In this document: positions 32,857 to 42,446 of the stretch, one piece after another
How positions within the stretch are numbered: position 1 is the first letter of the stretch
How the letters are laid out: each line of letters begins with the position of its first letter
IMG/VR virus record: IMGVR_UViG_3300043399_000272
Coordinates: 1-64,000 of that record
Length of the DNA: 64,000 nucleotides
Source of the DNA: a virus
Reading direction: 5' to 3' (one strand)
Notes under the pieces: generated by a model
Seen by the model: only the letters and a program-made list of their open reading frames with translations
Databases searched by the model: none
What the model was told of the DNA's origin: nothing
Translations under genes and position numbers: made by a program

Positions 32857-33891
32857 TATATTTGTCCCGCGAATCTCGTCTAATCGTTTAGTATATTCAA
32901 CAAATACAGGCAATTGATCGGCTAATGTAATATCATGCCAAAACCCTGTACCGTGTAATATATCTTTAGGCAATAATGTAGGATTTAAGTACTCGGGCGT
33001 AGTAACAGTATTATTGAAATACATATCATATTTGGGGTAGTTCATTATAAAATACTTCATAGTTTCCCCGAAGTGTCTGACGTTATAAGTCATTACGGTT
33101 CCTGCTAATATAACTCTATCAAACTTATTAAATCGTGGTAAGTTACTTAAAAACTGTTCCCATGTATAGTTTTGTCCCCCGCGGATATATTCATAGAGTT
33201 TACCTGTAGCTTCTACACTAATATGAATCTTGGTTTTAAACTGAGTTAATAGTTCTTCAAACTCTGGATTTTCAGTCGTTCCATTAGTAGATAAATCAAT
33301 TGTTACTTGTTTGTTCAGATTAAGTTCTATTAACTTATTCAACAACTTGATATTACTTTCTTCCATAAAGGGTTCCCCGCCCTTTATATTGACATATTCT
33401 AAGTTCTTTAAATAACTGGGATATTCAAATAACCTATCGATAATATCGTTACTAATGATTCTGTAACCAAAGTCAGGATGATTGATAGGTCTTTCAATAC
33501 CCAACTCATGTAGTTTAATATCTTCTTTAATCCATGCTGTACTATTCACCCCAGAACACATAACGCATTTTAAATTACACTTATTAGATATATTAACTTC
33601 TAAAAATCTGATATCGTTTGTGGGTGTTCTAGGAACGTGACTTAATATCTGGTCAAAGAATATACGACGGCTATGATTATTAATACTTTCTTTCTTTTCG
33701 CATTGAATACATTGTTTAGGTAATATACCTTTTTCTATAGATGTTTGTGTGGATAATAGTCCTGGGTGCTGTAATAAGCTAGGTAAACTATCTTCATGTA
33801 TATTACCATTGCGTCCTGTGTATACACAATCAGGGGTTATGTCCCCATTAAATCTAACACTTATTGCCTTCCAGGGCGCTAAACATTTCAT
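32818..33891 (-). CDS. Radical SAM enzyme 5 with N-terminal twitch
   Basis: 357 residues. N-terminal cysteines C3, C22, C61, C64, then C105-x3-C109-x2-C112 (NKCNLKCVMCSG) and KGGEPF. Same layout as enzymes 3 and 6. Last gene of the minus-strand block 37709-32818, tightly coupled to the beta-propeller gene upstream. Confidence 0.87.
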   Translation of the reverse strand: MKCLAPWKAISVRFNGDITPDCVYTGRNGNIHEDSLPSLLQHPGLLSTQTSIEKGILPKQCIQCEKKESINNHSRRIFFDQILSHVPRTPTNDIRFLEVNISNKCNLKCVMCSGVNSTAWIKEDIKLHELGIERPINHPDFGYRIISNDIIDRLFEYPSYLKNLEYVNIKGGEPFMEESNIKLLNKLIELNLNKQVTIDLSTNGTTENPEFEELLTQFKTKIHISVEATGKLYEYIRGGQNYTWEQFLSNLPRFNKFDRVILAGTVMTYNVRHFGETMKYFIMNYPKYDMYFNNTVTTPEYLNPTLLPKDILHGTGFWHDITLADQLPVFVEYTKRLDEIRGTNILDVCPEFDFIFA

Positions 33892-35027
33892 AAATCAATT
33901 ACCTCTGATTCAAATCTATCATTGAAAATATACATATGATGTGTTTCTTTTACTGTGTCGTAGCTTAGCACATGTATTTTATCTTTATAAATTACTGGTC
34001 TACCAAACATTTGATTTTCAAAATGATATACTCTAAATATAAGCCCACTCTCATTGATTACAAATATAGGACATTGAGGGGTTCCACCGGGAAAGAACCA
34101 AGCAAAACCCTTGTATTCAATACCCGTTCTATATCTATATTTGCCACCGTGACTAATACCAATATCAATACTTTTACTATCTTTAGTTACTGTATCAAAT
34201 ACTACTCCATAATTACTATCTTGTGTAAATTCGTCCCCATAAGGCATTCCAATAATCTTATTACCTAATCTAACCATGCTATTATACTTCTTAGCAAAGT
34301 CTGGTATATTAAGTTTATGTAATAATACTTCTCCGGTTACCGTGTCAAACTCTACAGCTTCATTTAATCCTGGTTGTTCTCCATATGGCAATGAATATAG
34401 TTTGTTACCTATAGCAATTAAATCTGTAAATTTTCTTGTAATCTCTGGGTTTACAGGTATGTAATAGTATGTGAAGTATTCTCCATTATAACACACTAAA
34501 TCATTGTATCCGGGCTGATCACCTCTAGGCATACTATAATAACTACCGTTACAATATACTGTTCCCATATGTGCTTTTTCAACACTTTCAAAGGGAATTA
34601 ATTCAGGTTTATTATCTTTAATATAGAGACAATATTGTGTGCCACTATAACCTAATGGGAAACTAAATGCTGTTTCATTATCACTTGCCCCGCTGTAAAA
34701 CTGTCCCTTACCTTTAGCTAAAACTTGATGATATTCTGGCTTATCGCCGGATAGTTTCAATACAGTTCCATAATCATTCTCATATATGCCATAGGGTATA
34801 AACCATGAATCATTTCCCACAGTTACAACACAGTTTGTTTTACTAACGGCTGGGGGTAGTTCTGTGTCAATATACGATACAGTTCCGTCATACTTCATTA
34901 TCTTGTTATAATCTACACAACGTTCTGTACTAAAAGGAGGACTAATCAAATATCCATTATGTGTATATAATAATAGATGTTTGATATTACCTTCACGATA
35001 CCAATCTTGAAATGCTTTATAACTCAT
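33888..35027 (-). CDS. Beta-propeller protein A
   Basis: 379 residues with about six repeats built around a V-x-x-G-N-x-x-(W/Y)-x-(M/L/I)-P-(Y/R/L)-G strand (for example NKLYSLPYGEQPGLNEAV, NKIIGMPYGDE) and V-x-F-D-T-V-T. Kelch/WD-like blades, no signal peptide. It overlaps both neighbours by start-stop. Possibly a sensor or scaffold for the modifying enzymes. Confidence 0.65.
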   Translation of the reverse strand: MSYKAFQDWYREGNIKHLLLYTHNGYLISPPFSTERCVDYNKIMKYDGTVSYIDTELPPAVSKTNCVVTVGNDSWFIPYGIYENDYGTVLKLSGDKPEYHQVLAKGKGQFYSGASDNETAFSFPLGYSGTQYCLYIKDNKPELIPFESVEKAHMGTVYCNGSYYSMPRGDQPGYNDLVCYNGEYFTYYYIPVNPEITRKFTDLIAIGNKLYSLPYGEQPGLNEAVEFDTVTGEVLLHKLNIPDFAKKYNSMVRLGNKIIGMPYGDEFTQDSNYGVVFDTVTKDSKSIDIGISHGGKYRYRTGIEYKGFAWFFPGGTPQCPIFVINESGLIFRVYHFENQMFGRPVIYKDKIHVLSYDTVKETHHMYIFNDRFESEVIDL

Positions 35028-36249
35028 TTAAATCTATGGTTTTAATTACTTTTTCAGTTATAGTGTCAAACACTAATATAGTTTGAAACCTATCGCTTTC
35101 GCCGTAAGGGAAAGCAAATATTACATCATCTATTAAAAGACATTGATTATACTTTTCTATCGTGGTATTATCCGTAAAATATTCGCTTATGTCAATAGTA
35201 TAATGGGTATCGTTATTAGTGTCAACGACCAATACTTCCGTTAAATCCCCATATTGTTTCCAATTACTTTCTGGTTCACAAACACATCCTCCGCGAGGAA
35301 TATAATAGATTTTACCTTGACTATTCTCACAGCCCGCAAAATACTTTTTACTTTCTTTGCCTATATTTAAATCGTGTATATAATATACTAGTGAATCACT
35401 GTTGCTATCTATAACTAGCATTTCACTCCAGTCTTCCTCGTGGCCTGCGGGAGGGAAATAAATCTTACCATTTTTAGCGACAGTATGACTATAGTATTTT
35501 CTACTGGTTTCTTTTAATTGGGTATGTTCATAATGCCATTTACCGTTGTTATACATACACAACAAATCAAAGTTTTTATTCTCACTATAGGGCGGGGCAT
35601 ATAGTTTATTATTGGCTTTAGCCAACGTAGTATATTTCTTATTGCTGAAACCCTCTTCGTCAATCTCAAACCACATAGGACTCATATTCGATAGTTTATA
35701 TGAATAATTATCACAATCGAACTCTATTCTATATGGGAAATAGGGCTTTTCTATACGTTCGCCGCGGGGTAATCCATGTATAGTATTACCCAATAATTGT
35801 GTAGTATGCCACTTCTTTTTATCGTTTATGTCACAACATATATTCTTAAAGACAATCGATTTAGTAACTGTGTCAAATATCAAAACAAAATTAAACTCAT
35901 CCTCAGTCCCATAAGGTAACGCAATGATTTTATCTTTATACAAATGTCCTTGAATGTACTTTCCACGTTCTTTAAAGCCTATATTAATGTATGAGACCTC
36001 GTCTGTATTACAATCTACGATTAATATCCTACCCTCGTTATATGGTAAAAAGTATAGTTTCTCATTATGTAATATACCCGTAGTCCACTTCTCAGTCGAT
36101 TCATCTACTGATAATGGAATCTTTTTGATACTGTATGTCTTTGGATTAAGTTTCAACATATAGTTGATTGATTCATTTAATCCATAGGGAGGCAAATAAA
36201 TCATATTATTTGATCCTAAAGTACCATAACTAAATGCCTGCGGCGTCAT
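35017..36249 (-). CDS. Beta-propeller protein B
   Basis: The frame starts at a GTG (36282), but ATG 36249 follows GGAG and gives MTPQAFSYGTLGSNNMIYL (410 residues). The same blade motif as protein A (I-x-x-LP-x-G, V-F-D-T-V/I-T) repeats seven or eight times. Tandem paralogue of protein A. Its start overlaps the kinase gene stop. Confidence 0.65.
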   Translation of the reverse strand: MTPQAFSYGTLGSNNMIYLPPYGLNESINYMLKLNPKTYSIKKIPLSVDESTEKWTTGILHNEKLYFLPYNEGRILIVDCNTDEVSYINIGFKERGKYIQGHLYKDKIIALPYGTEDEFNFVLIFDTVTKSIVFKNICCDINDKKKWHTTQLLGNTIHGLPRGERIEKPYFPYRIEFDCDNYSYKLSNMSPMWFEIDEEGFSNKKYTTLAKANNKLYAPPYSENKNFDLLCMYNNGKWHYEHTQLKETSRKYYSHTVAKNGKIYFPPAGHEEDWSEMLVIDSNSDSLVYYIHDLNIGKESKKYFAGCENSQGKIYYIPRGGCVCEPESNWKQYGDLTEVLVVDTNNDTHYTIDISEYFTDNTTIEKYNQCLLIDDVIFAFPYGESDRFQTILVFDTITEKVIKTIDLNEL

Positions 36250-36682
36250 TAAATCTTTCTCCAAAACCTGAACGTAAGTCACTGTGTAACTTGTTCATAT
36301 ATTCATACTCACTGTAAATCCCTATGTTGTCCCAGTCAATTAGTTTGAATGTATTGTCGGGACAATATATGATATTGCTTAATACCCAATCACCATGCAC
36401 ATAGGGCTTTGTTTCTTCTATATTCTCTAAACAGTATTGATATACACTTTTAATAAGACTATCAGTATGTTCTAGTTTACTTACCGGGGTGCCAACTATT
36501 TCATTGAAACTTATCCAATTACTACCATATTCATAAACATATTCATGTGATACAAAATGTCGTAATAATCTAACATGCTCAACAATCCATTGAGGCTTGA
36601 CATTATACCATATTTTGATATATTTACCATTCTTGTAAAATACTCTACGACCCTTGTCAATATTAGATTTAACTAAAATCAT
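36230..36682 (-). CDS. Aminoglycoside/choline-kinase-like phosphotransferase, minimal
   Basis: 150 residues. HGDWVLSNIIY is the catalytic loop (H-G-D-x4-N) and LIDWDNIG the metal-binding D-W-D of the APH/choline-kinase fold. The N-lobe is very short. Substrate unknown; in this cluster a small sugar or lipid head group is possible. Confidence 0.7.
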   Translation of the reverse strand: MILVKSNIDKGRRVFYKNGKYIKIWYNVKPQWIVEHVRLLRHFVSHEYVYEYGSNWISFNEIVGTPVSKLEHTDSLIKSVYQYCLENIEETKPYVHGDWVLSNIIYCPDNTFKLIDWDNIGIYSEYEYMNKLHSDLRSGFGERFNDAAGI

Positions 36683-37709
36683 AATGTTCTGCTACTAACG
36701 GCAAGTACTCACATATATCTATGTTTCTATGTTGGTCTAATGTCTTTGTCATTGTTACAAACTTATCAACCTCAGACTGATTTATTAGACTATTTTTCAG
36801 ATATTCAGTATGTTTGGGTAGGGCATACTTTTCCCGCATGCTAATTGGCATGTTTTTAATATCAAAATGTGTGGGATTTATCAGTATTGTATCATAATGC
36901 GGTATATTATATCTATCGCAATAGTCCCAAAGTTGTTGAATATATGGATAATTGTATATCTGAATAGTGGGTGTGATACTGACATTCAACCCATATGTAG
37001 CCGAAACATGTAGATTATTCTCTATTGTTCCCCAGTCACTCCCGTAACGTATATAGTCATTAACTTTTCCTATACCATCGATGCTAAAGGCTAAATTAAC
37101 AGTATTAAATTCGCTTAATAAATTCAATAATTTATTATTGGTCAGTGTGCCATTTGTATTAAATCTCAACTGTACGTTTCTATCTAATTTGTCTATGAAC
37201 TTGTCTAAGCCCTTAACCATAAAGGGCTCTCCTCCCGTCAAATAGACTTCTTTTAGTGTAGGAATATTAGCCAATTGATCTATTAAATCTTCACGGAACC
37301 AATTGAATTCTTCTGCTACAATATTTCCCCAGGGACTATTCTTGCCCAATTGTTTATGTTCTAGCATAAGAGAACTAGAACTATGTGGGCCGCACATTAC
37401 ACAGCGTAAATTACATTGATTACTGAATCTGATATCTAAGTGGCTTAACCCCGGGCCATATACCGTTGGACGTTGTCTCATGCTTTGTATTCCAGATTCT
37501 TCATCTGTTTTACAACGTAAGCAACTATCAGGAAAAACATCATTTTCCAATGATTGTTTTGCTTGCTTGTGTACTGGACTGTCTAACCACTGTTCTATTG
37601 TATGTGTTTTAATGTTGTACCCATGGTCTGGTTCTATGCTAGCGCAACATAATCTATACTCGCCGTTGGTTCTGACACAGACTTGATGGTCTAGGTATTT
37701 ACATTTCAT
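36669..37709 (-). CDS. Radical SAM enzyme 6 with N-terminal twitch
   Basis: The frame is open to 37739, but ATG 37707-37709 gives MKCKYLDHQVCVRTNG, aligning with enzyme 5 (MKCLAPW), and lies four bases after a perfect TATAAATA. 346 residues. Twitch cysteines C3, C11, C21-C22, C63, C66; then C99-x3-C103-x2-C106 (NQCNLRCVMCGP) and TGGEPF. First gene of the minus block. Confidence 0.85.
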   Translation of the reverse strand: MKCKYLDHQVCVRTNGEYRLCCASIEPDHGYNIKTHTIEQWLDSPVHKQAKQSLENDVFPDSCLRCKTDEESGIQSMRQRPTVYGPGLSHLDIRFSNQCNLRCVMCGPHSSSSLMLEHKQLGKNSPWGNIVAEEFNWFREDLIDQLANIPTLKEVYLTGGEPFMVKGLDKFIDKLDRNVQLRFNTNGTLTNNKLLNLLSEFNTVNLAFSIDGIGKVNDYIRYGSDWGTIENNLHVSATYGLNVSITPTIQIYNYPYIQQLWDYCDRYNIPHYDTILINPTHFDIKNMPISMREKYALPKHTEYLKNSLINQSEVDKFVTMTKTLDQHRNIDICEYLPLVAEHYDFS

Positions 37710-37713
37710 CACA

Positions 37714-37721
37714 TATTTATA
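37714..37721 (-). promoter_or_regulatory. Late-promoter motif TATAAATA
   Basis: Perfect motif four bases before the chosen ATG of radical SAM enzyme 6. Divergent from the motif at 37738-37745. Confidence 0.6.
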
Positions 37722-37737
37722 GGGTAGTCTATTTTCC

Positions 37738-37745
37738 ATTAAATA
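37738..37745 (+). promoter_or_regulatory. Late-promoter-like motif ATTAAATA
   Basis: Five bases before the ATG of the oxygenase-like gene at 37751. Confidence 0.4.
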
Positions 37746-37750
37746 TCTAC

Positions 37751-38464
37751 ATGTACCCCAAAGAATTAATTGAATTTATTGAAGAAAATAAGAAAAATCA
37801 ATTTCAGCATCGATACCCAGACTTCTTTGACCCAAAATGGGTAGTCACTGAGAGTCACTATCCATGGTTCAGACTGAGTGTATTTGATAATATGCCCTGG
37901 CATGATATGTATCTTGAGGCTGAAAAACTCATAGACAAATTTCACGTACACCGTGACGATTATGGGCATGGATGGCGTAGTTTAACTATTCATGGAGTCA
38001 ATGAGGATAGTCAGAGTTTGAACAGTTATGGTGAACGTGATCAAGTATTAAAAGAGTTACACTATACATGGGTAGCAGAACAATGTCCAACTGTTAAAAA
38101 GTTCTTAACAGATGTATGGCCAGCAGAATATCTAAATCGTGTTCGCTTTATGTTATTAGAGCCCGGGGGCTATATATTACCACATCAGGATAGACCGGAC
38201 AGTGAGCGTAGATTGAGTGTTTGTAATATCAGTTTAAATCACCCAGAGGGCTGTGAATTTATATTTAAAGACCATGGCGTAGTTCCATTTGACAATAATG
38301 GGTCAGCGTTTCTAGTTGATATATCTAATAAACATGCATATATTAACAATTCTGACAAGCCAAGAATTCATATGATAATTCACTATGAAATTGGAAATAA
38401 ATTACGTGATTTCTTCTATGTATTGCGTAAAAGTTATTATACCAATAGGATGAAAAATGCGTGA
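37751..38464 (+). CDS. Aspartyl-beta-hydroxylase-like oxygenase 2
   Basis: 237 residues. LEPGGYILPHQDRP carries the H-x-D motif, NISLNHPEGCEF the substrate/cosubstrate strand, and KHAYINNSDKPRIHMIIHY the second His and an Arg that may bind 2-oxoglutarate. This order matches the aspartyl/asparaginyl beta-hydroxylase family. First gene of the plus-strand oxygenase run. Confidence 0.75.
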   Translation: MYPKELIEFIEENKKNQFQHRYPDFFDPKWVVTESHYPWFRLSVFDNMPWHDMYLEAEKLIDKFHVHRDDYGHGWRSLTIHGVNEDSQSLNSYGERDQVLKELHYTWVAEQCPTVKKFLTDVWPAEYLNRVRFMLLEPGGYILPHQDRPDSERRLSVCNISLNHPEGCEFIFKDHGVVPFDNNGSAFLVDISNKHAYINNSDKPRIHMIIHYEIGNKLRDFFYVLRKSYYTNRMKNA

Positions 38465-39932
38465 TTGGAATAGCATAACATACGATAGATATCTCAGTGA
38501 CAATAAACTTTACACTAAAGTAGGGCACGGGATATTAGATATTAGCCGTGATATTACTAATGAAAAACTACGTAAAAGAACATTTGATTTAACATTCTGG
38601 ATGGTAAATCAATGCTTGAAAATGGGCTTTGGAACATATCGTGGGTACAATCATAGTATAAAAGAACTGTTAACCGAGAGTTTAAATAACGGTGATGAAT
38701 TGTGTATCATACAAGCACAAGGTATGATGAGTTTAAGATTAGCTCACATCGTTACTTTATCTGTAGACTATTTTAAAAAGAATCCTGATAGTTTTGTAGT
38801 GGGTCATATTATGAACCGTAAGGGTAGATATCCCGGACTACATCGTCAGATATTGATTGTTAATTTAAGTGTATGGGATAAATTAGGACGTCCGGAATAT
38901 TTAGAAAATGGATTTTATTGGGACCGTAAATTTATTGGATGTAATTATTCTGTCAGTGAGAATAAAATAGCCAGTGAATATACTCCCGAATATATAGAAC
39001 CTAGCCCGGGGGAAACTAAGTTTGATGTGACAGAAGATGGCAGTAATTGGATTGACTTAGCACTACGTAATAATATACGCATAGATAATTTAAACTTAGA
39101 AATGCGTGAGTGTAAGGTCTTTATCTATCCATATGAAGAATCCGATAAGTTAATGGAATGTTGGGATAATCTACAGAATATTGCATTGATTGACAGTATA
39201 CAAAACTATGGGGCTAGGTCTTGGTTTCGCAAGCAAAGTTACCAAGAGTTTATTGAAAAAGACAGAGTATATGCTTTCAATACTGAACGATTAAGTGCTG
39301 AGGGTATACGTAGTCCAGGGCCAATAGATAGTTTATATTGTGCGGCAGCGGGTTTCAAACCATTGGCATTGTTACGTAATAATGGTTTCCATGATAAAAC
39401 AGTTGTGCATTACTTTGATTGGTGTCCGGCTAGTCTCAATTATAAAAAGCATTTATTAGAAACATGGGATGGTTACGACTTAGACAAATGGTTATTAGAA
39501 AATGACGGATTATATAATTTTAGCTCTACTTATCGCGGTACTTATTTTGAATTCTGGCAATTGGAGCTAAGTAAAGAATTCGGGTCACGTGAAGAATTTA
39601 AACAGTTATGGGACAGATACCGTAAACTAGAACATCAATATCATATTATTGATATCGTAAACGAACCAGAGAAATTATTTAATTTAATGGGCCCGGGCAA
39701 TAACACATTATGGACTACTAATATATGGGCTAGTCTACAGTTACATTGGAATATAGAACCTGAAATCTTAGAAGAAAAATACAAACATTTTGAGAGTTTG
39801 ATACCAGATAATCTTACATTATACGGACAAGATTACATGGCTAGAGACTTACAAGACCGTGTACGTGGCAATCTAAAATTATCGCACCCACACTATAAAT
39901 CCACCAATAAATATATCAATATGGGACTATAG
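38457..39932 (+). CDS. Large hypothetical protein, possible glycosyltransferase
   Basis: 491 residues with no motif I can place securely. The middle part (VFIYPYEESDKLMECW onward) and HYFDWCPASLNYKKH recur in phage proteins of unknown function beside glycosyltransferases. Overlaps the upstream oxygenase gene by eight bases and ends one base before the next. Its length and position suggest a central enzyme of the pathway. Confidence 0.45.
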   Translation: MRDWNSITYDRYLSDNKLYTKVGHGILDISRDITNEKLRKRTFDLTFWMVNQCLKMGFGTYRGYNHSIKELLTESLNNGDELCIIQAQGMMSLRLAHIVTLSVDYFKKNPDSFVVGHIMNRKGRYPGLHRQILIVNLSVWDKLGRPEYLENGFYWDRKFIGCNYSVSENKIASEYTPEYIEPSPGETKFDVTEDGSNWIDLALRNNIRIDNLNLEMRECKVFIYPYEESDKLMECWDNLQNIALIDSIQNYGARSWFRKQSYQEFIEKDRVYAFNTERLSAEGIRSPGPIDSLYCAAAGFKPLALLRNNGFHDKTVVHYFDWCPASLNYKKHLLETWDGYDLDKWLLENDGLYNFSSTYRGTYFEFWQLELSKEFGSREEFKQLWDRYRKLEHQYHIIDIVNEPEKLFNLMGPGNNTLWTTNIWASLQLHWNIEPEILEEKYKHFESLIPDNLTLYGQDYMARDLQDRVRGNLKLSHPHYKSTNKYINMGL

Positions 39933-39933
39933 T

Positions 39934-40671
39934 ATGGACAGAGTTATTAAAGACTATGATAGTAAAGATATCACAACAGACTTTTTATACAACACAAATG
40001 ACTGGGATCTTGTTGAATTGAACTATAAACTAGATCCTAACAAGTTAACTAGCTGGTATAAAGAGTTATCTACTAATTTTGACTATATGCGTTTTAGATT
40101 CGACAAGTTTCCCGAGAAACTAGAATTAGAAATAAGCAAACGTATGGTTGAGGAAGGATATTGCGGATATTATTGCGGTCCTATAGATGGTATTACATTA
40201 GCATGGCCCAAAGAAAAATATGAGCCATTACCCCCGCCCGTTCAGGCTAATTTAAGTTTGTTCCCAGAAGTTAATAGAGAGACATTTATTGACGATGCTA
40301 AGATAATGACTAAATTTAAAATGGGCTATTTAAAAGAAATGATAGACGTTTTGGGAGAAGACAGTTTCCGTCAAGCTATTATAACTACACATCATCCCGG
40401 TATGTATATTCGTCAGCATATAGATAGTAAGGTATTAAAACTACATATACCTGTAGAAACGCACGAAAACGCACTATTTCATTTTGGCGAGAATAAAGAA
40501 AGAAGTTACCATATGAAATTGGGACATATCTATATTTTGAATACAGGGTATTGGCACGGTACTACAAATGAGGGCGATAAATTACGCAGTCATATCATTA
40601 CCCGAATAATAGAAAGTCACGTTAGTTACGTATTAGGATTAAACAATGAGGTTAGTACAGAATTACAGTAA
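39934..40671 (+). CDS. Tandem oxygenase paralogue A
   Basis: 245 residues. YIRQHIDSKVLKLHIPVET (H-x-D then K-x-H-I-P) and LNTGYWHGTTNEGDKLRSH (second His and Arg) define a jelly-roll Fe(II)/2-oxoglutarate fold. First of five tandem diverged copies (39934-43624) sharing H-(I/T)-D-x(4-6)-(K/R)-x-H-(I/L)-P and N-T-x3-H. Confidence 0.7.
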   Translation: MDRVIKDYDSKDITTDFLYNTNDWDLVELNYKLDPNKLTSWYKELSTNFDYMRFRFDKFPEKLELEISKRMVEEGYCGYYCGPIDGITLAWPKEKYEPLPPPVQANLSLFPEVNRETFIDDAKIMTKFKMGYLKEMIDVLGEDSFRQAIITTHHPGMYIRQHIDSKVLKLHIPVETHENALFHFGENKERSYHMKLGHIYILNTGYWHGTTNEGDKLRSHIITRIIESHVSYVLGLNNEVSTELQ

Positions 40672-41374
40672 CTTGTCAATAGACTTTATCAACAGTAACG
40701 ATTGGGATTTAATTGTACTAAACAAAAAAGTAGACAGTGTAAATCTATTGAATTGGTACGTTGAAATAGAAGATAGATTAAGTTACTTACGCTGTAACTT
40801 ATACAAAAACAAAGACTTATTAAAGCCCGCGGTCAAAGGTTATTTTACTAATAAAGAGAAGGAAAACTTCTTTGATTTGAGTAAAGCAGACGAACGATTA
40901 TTAAACAGTTACGCATTATCTTGGCCAGTACAAAAAGATATACCATTACCCCCGCCCTGGGCATGTAATTTAGAGTTATACCCAGAACTACAAGAATATT
41001 ATAACGGTGACGATTTAATTAAAGATTTTGATTATAATAACTGGGTCTACTTAGACCAATATATGTTTGGGGCATGGAAAAACTTAGTAGATGAAATAGG
41101 TATCTATTTTAGAAACCCAAGAATTGCACAGCATTTAAATGGATTAATATTACCTCAGCATACAGACGGAATGACAGTTAGATTACATATTCCTATTACT
41201 ACAGATAATAGTTATTTCTATTGGGGTGAAACACCCTATAAACTAATGCCCGGAAATATGTACTTAATTAATACTAGATTAAGTCACGGTACAACTAATT
41301 ACGGGCCAACTAGAGCAAACATAATTAGTGATATAGATGATAAAGATATAATGGATATACTATGCTTAAAATGA
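40646..41374 (+). CDS. Tandem oxygenase paralogue B
   Basis: 242 residues. LPQHTDGMTVRLHIPITT and INTRLSHGTTNYGPTRA carry the family metal and Arg motifs. It begins within the end of copy A (26-base overlap) and shares with it the D-W-D-L-(I/V)-x-L-N start, so these two are the closest pair. Confidence 0.7.
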   Translation: MRLVQNYSNLSIDFINSNDWDLIVLNKKVDSVNLLNWYVEIEDRLSYLRCNLYKNKDLLKPAVKGYFTNKEKENFFDLSKADERLLNSYALSWPVQKDIPLPPPWACNLELYPELQEYYNGDDLIKDFDYNNWVYLDQYMFGAWKNLVDEIGIYFRNPRIAQHLNGLILPQHTDGMTVRLHIPITTDNSYFYWGETPYKLMPGNMYLINTRLSHGTTNYGPTRANIISDIDDKDIMDILCLK

Positions 41375-42006
41375 AACGATATATCCAACACTTTGAACCC
41401 GTAGATTTAGGGTTTGTAGTTAAGAAATACTTCCCAGTTGATATTGATAAACTACGTGAATGGTTCCATAACTTAGAAAATGATTATAACGATTGGAAGT
41501 TTATTATCGGGGAAAATCATCATGTATGGAATGAACCTATTGTAGATATGACAGGACAAACTGGGCATATATTACCCGATGATGTTTATTACTATACACT
41601 ATGTTATAACGGTGACGTAGAAGGACCATTACCCTTTGAGCGCGGATGTGCTAAACCCGAATATCACGATATAGATGAAGATTTATTATATCCTAGAAAA
41701 TGCTTTAATGGATACGCATTGGACTTAATACAGAATATGCCTGTACGCAGTAAACGCTGGTTAGTTACTGTACATACTCCCGGAACTAAATTAATTACAC
41801 ATACTGATAGCCCAGACAAAATACGTGTACATATTCCAATATATACTAACGATGACAGCAATTGGATCATCGACGGAGTAGAATATCATATGGAACCTGG
41901 ATATGCTTATCTAGTTAATACTACTCTTCCGCATAGTGTAGAGAATCGTGGAACTACAAATAGAATACATTTATATGGGAAAGTATGGACAGAGGATTTT
42001 CTATGA
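41362..42006 (+). CDS. Tandem oxygenase paralogue C
   Basis: 214 residues. LITHTDSPDKIRVHIPIYT and VNTTLPHSVENRGTTNRIH. Start overlaps the stop of copy B; its own end overlaps the phosphatase start by four bases. The second His is followed by Ser instead of Gly. Confidence 0.7.
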   Translation: MLKMKRYIQHFEPVDLGFVVKKYFPVDIDKLREWFHNLENDYNDWKFIIGENHHVWNEPIVDMTGQTGHILPDDVYYYTLCYNGDVEGPLPFERGCAKPEYHDIDEDLLYPRKCFNGYALDLIQNMPVRSKRWLVTVHTPGTKLITHTDSPDKIRVHIPIYTNDDSNWIIDGVEYHMEPGYAYLVNTTLPHSVENRGTTNRIHLYGKVWTEDFL

Positions 42007-42446
42007 AAGTAACTGTGTATAGTATGAATAATTTTGGTAAGTCAGTATATAATGACGATACTGTAGATGATTATCATCATAGTCGTTTTATCTGTATACA
42101 TAGTACTAACTGGGTACATAGTTTACCATACTTTGATAGACCACATAATAATGTATTGAATCTAAACTTTGACGATGTGAATGATGATTGTACTAAAACC
42201 GTACAATGGTTTAATAATACAACAAAGACTATTACCGCACGTAAAATGACTGTTATTCAAGCTAAACAGATATTAGAATTCGTGGGTAATAGCACAGATA
42301 TTCATGTATATTGTGCTAAGGGTAAAAGCCGTAGTACAGCAGTTGCTAAGTATCTATTAGATAAAAAAAACATAGATAGCTCACATATTAGTGAGTATAA
42401 CCATTATGTATATAATCTATTGAAAGAAGTAGATGTACAAGATTAA
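42003..42446 (+). CDS. Dual-specificity phosphatase-like protein
   Basis: The frame opens at 41985, but ATG 42003 follows AGAGGA and gives MKVTVYSMNNFGKSVYND (147 residues). VYCAKGKSRSTAVAKYLL is the C-x5-R catalytic loop of cysteine phosphatases. It is inserted between oxygenase copies C and D with overlaps on both sides, so its substrate is probably made or used by this pathway. Confidence 0.7.
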   Translation: MKVTVYSMNNFGKSVYNDDTVDDYHHSRFICIHSTNWVHSLPYFDRPHNNVLNLNFDDVNDDCTKTVQWFNNTTKTITARKMTVIQAKQILEFVGNSTDIHVYCAKGKSRSTAVAKYLLDKKNIDSSHISEYNHYVYNLLKEVDVQD

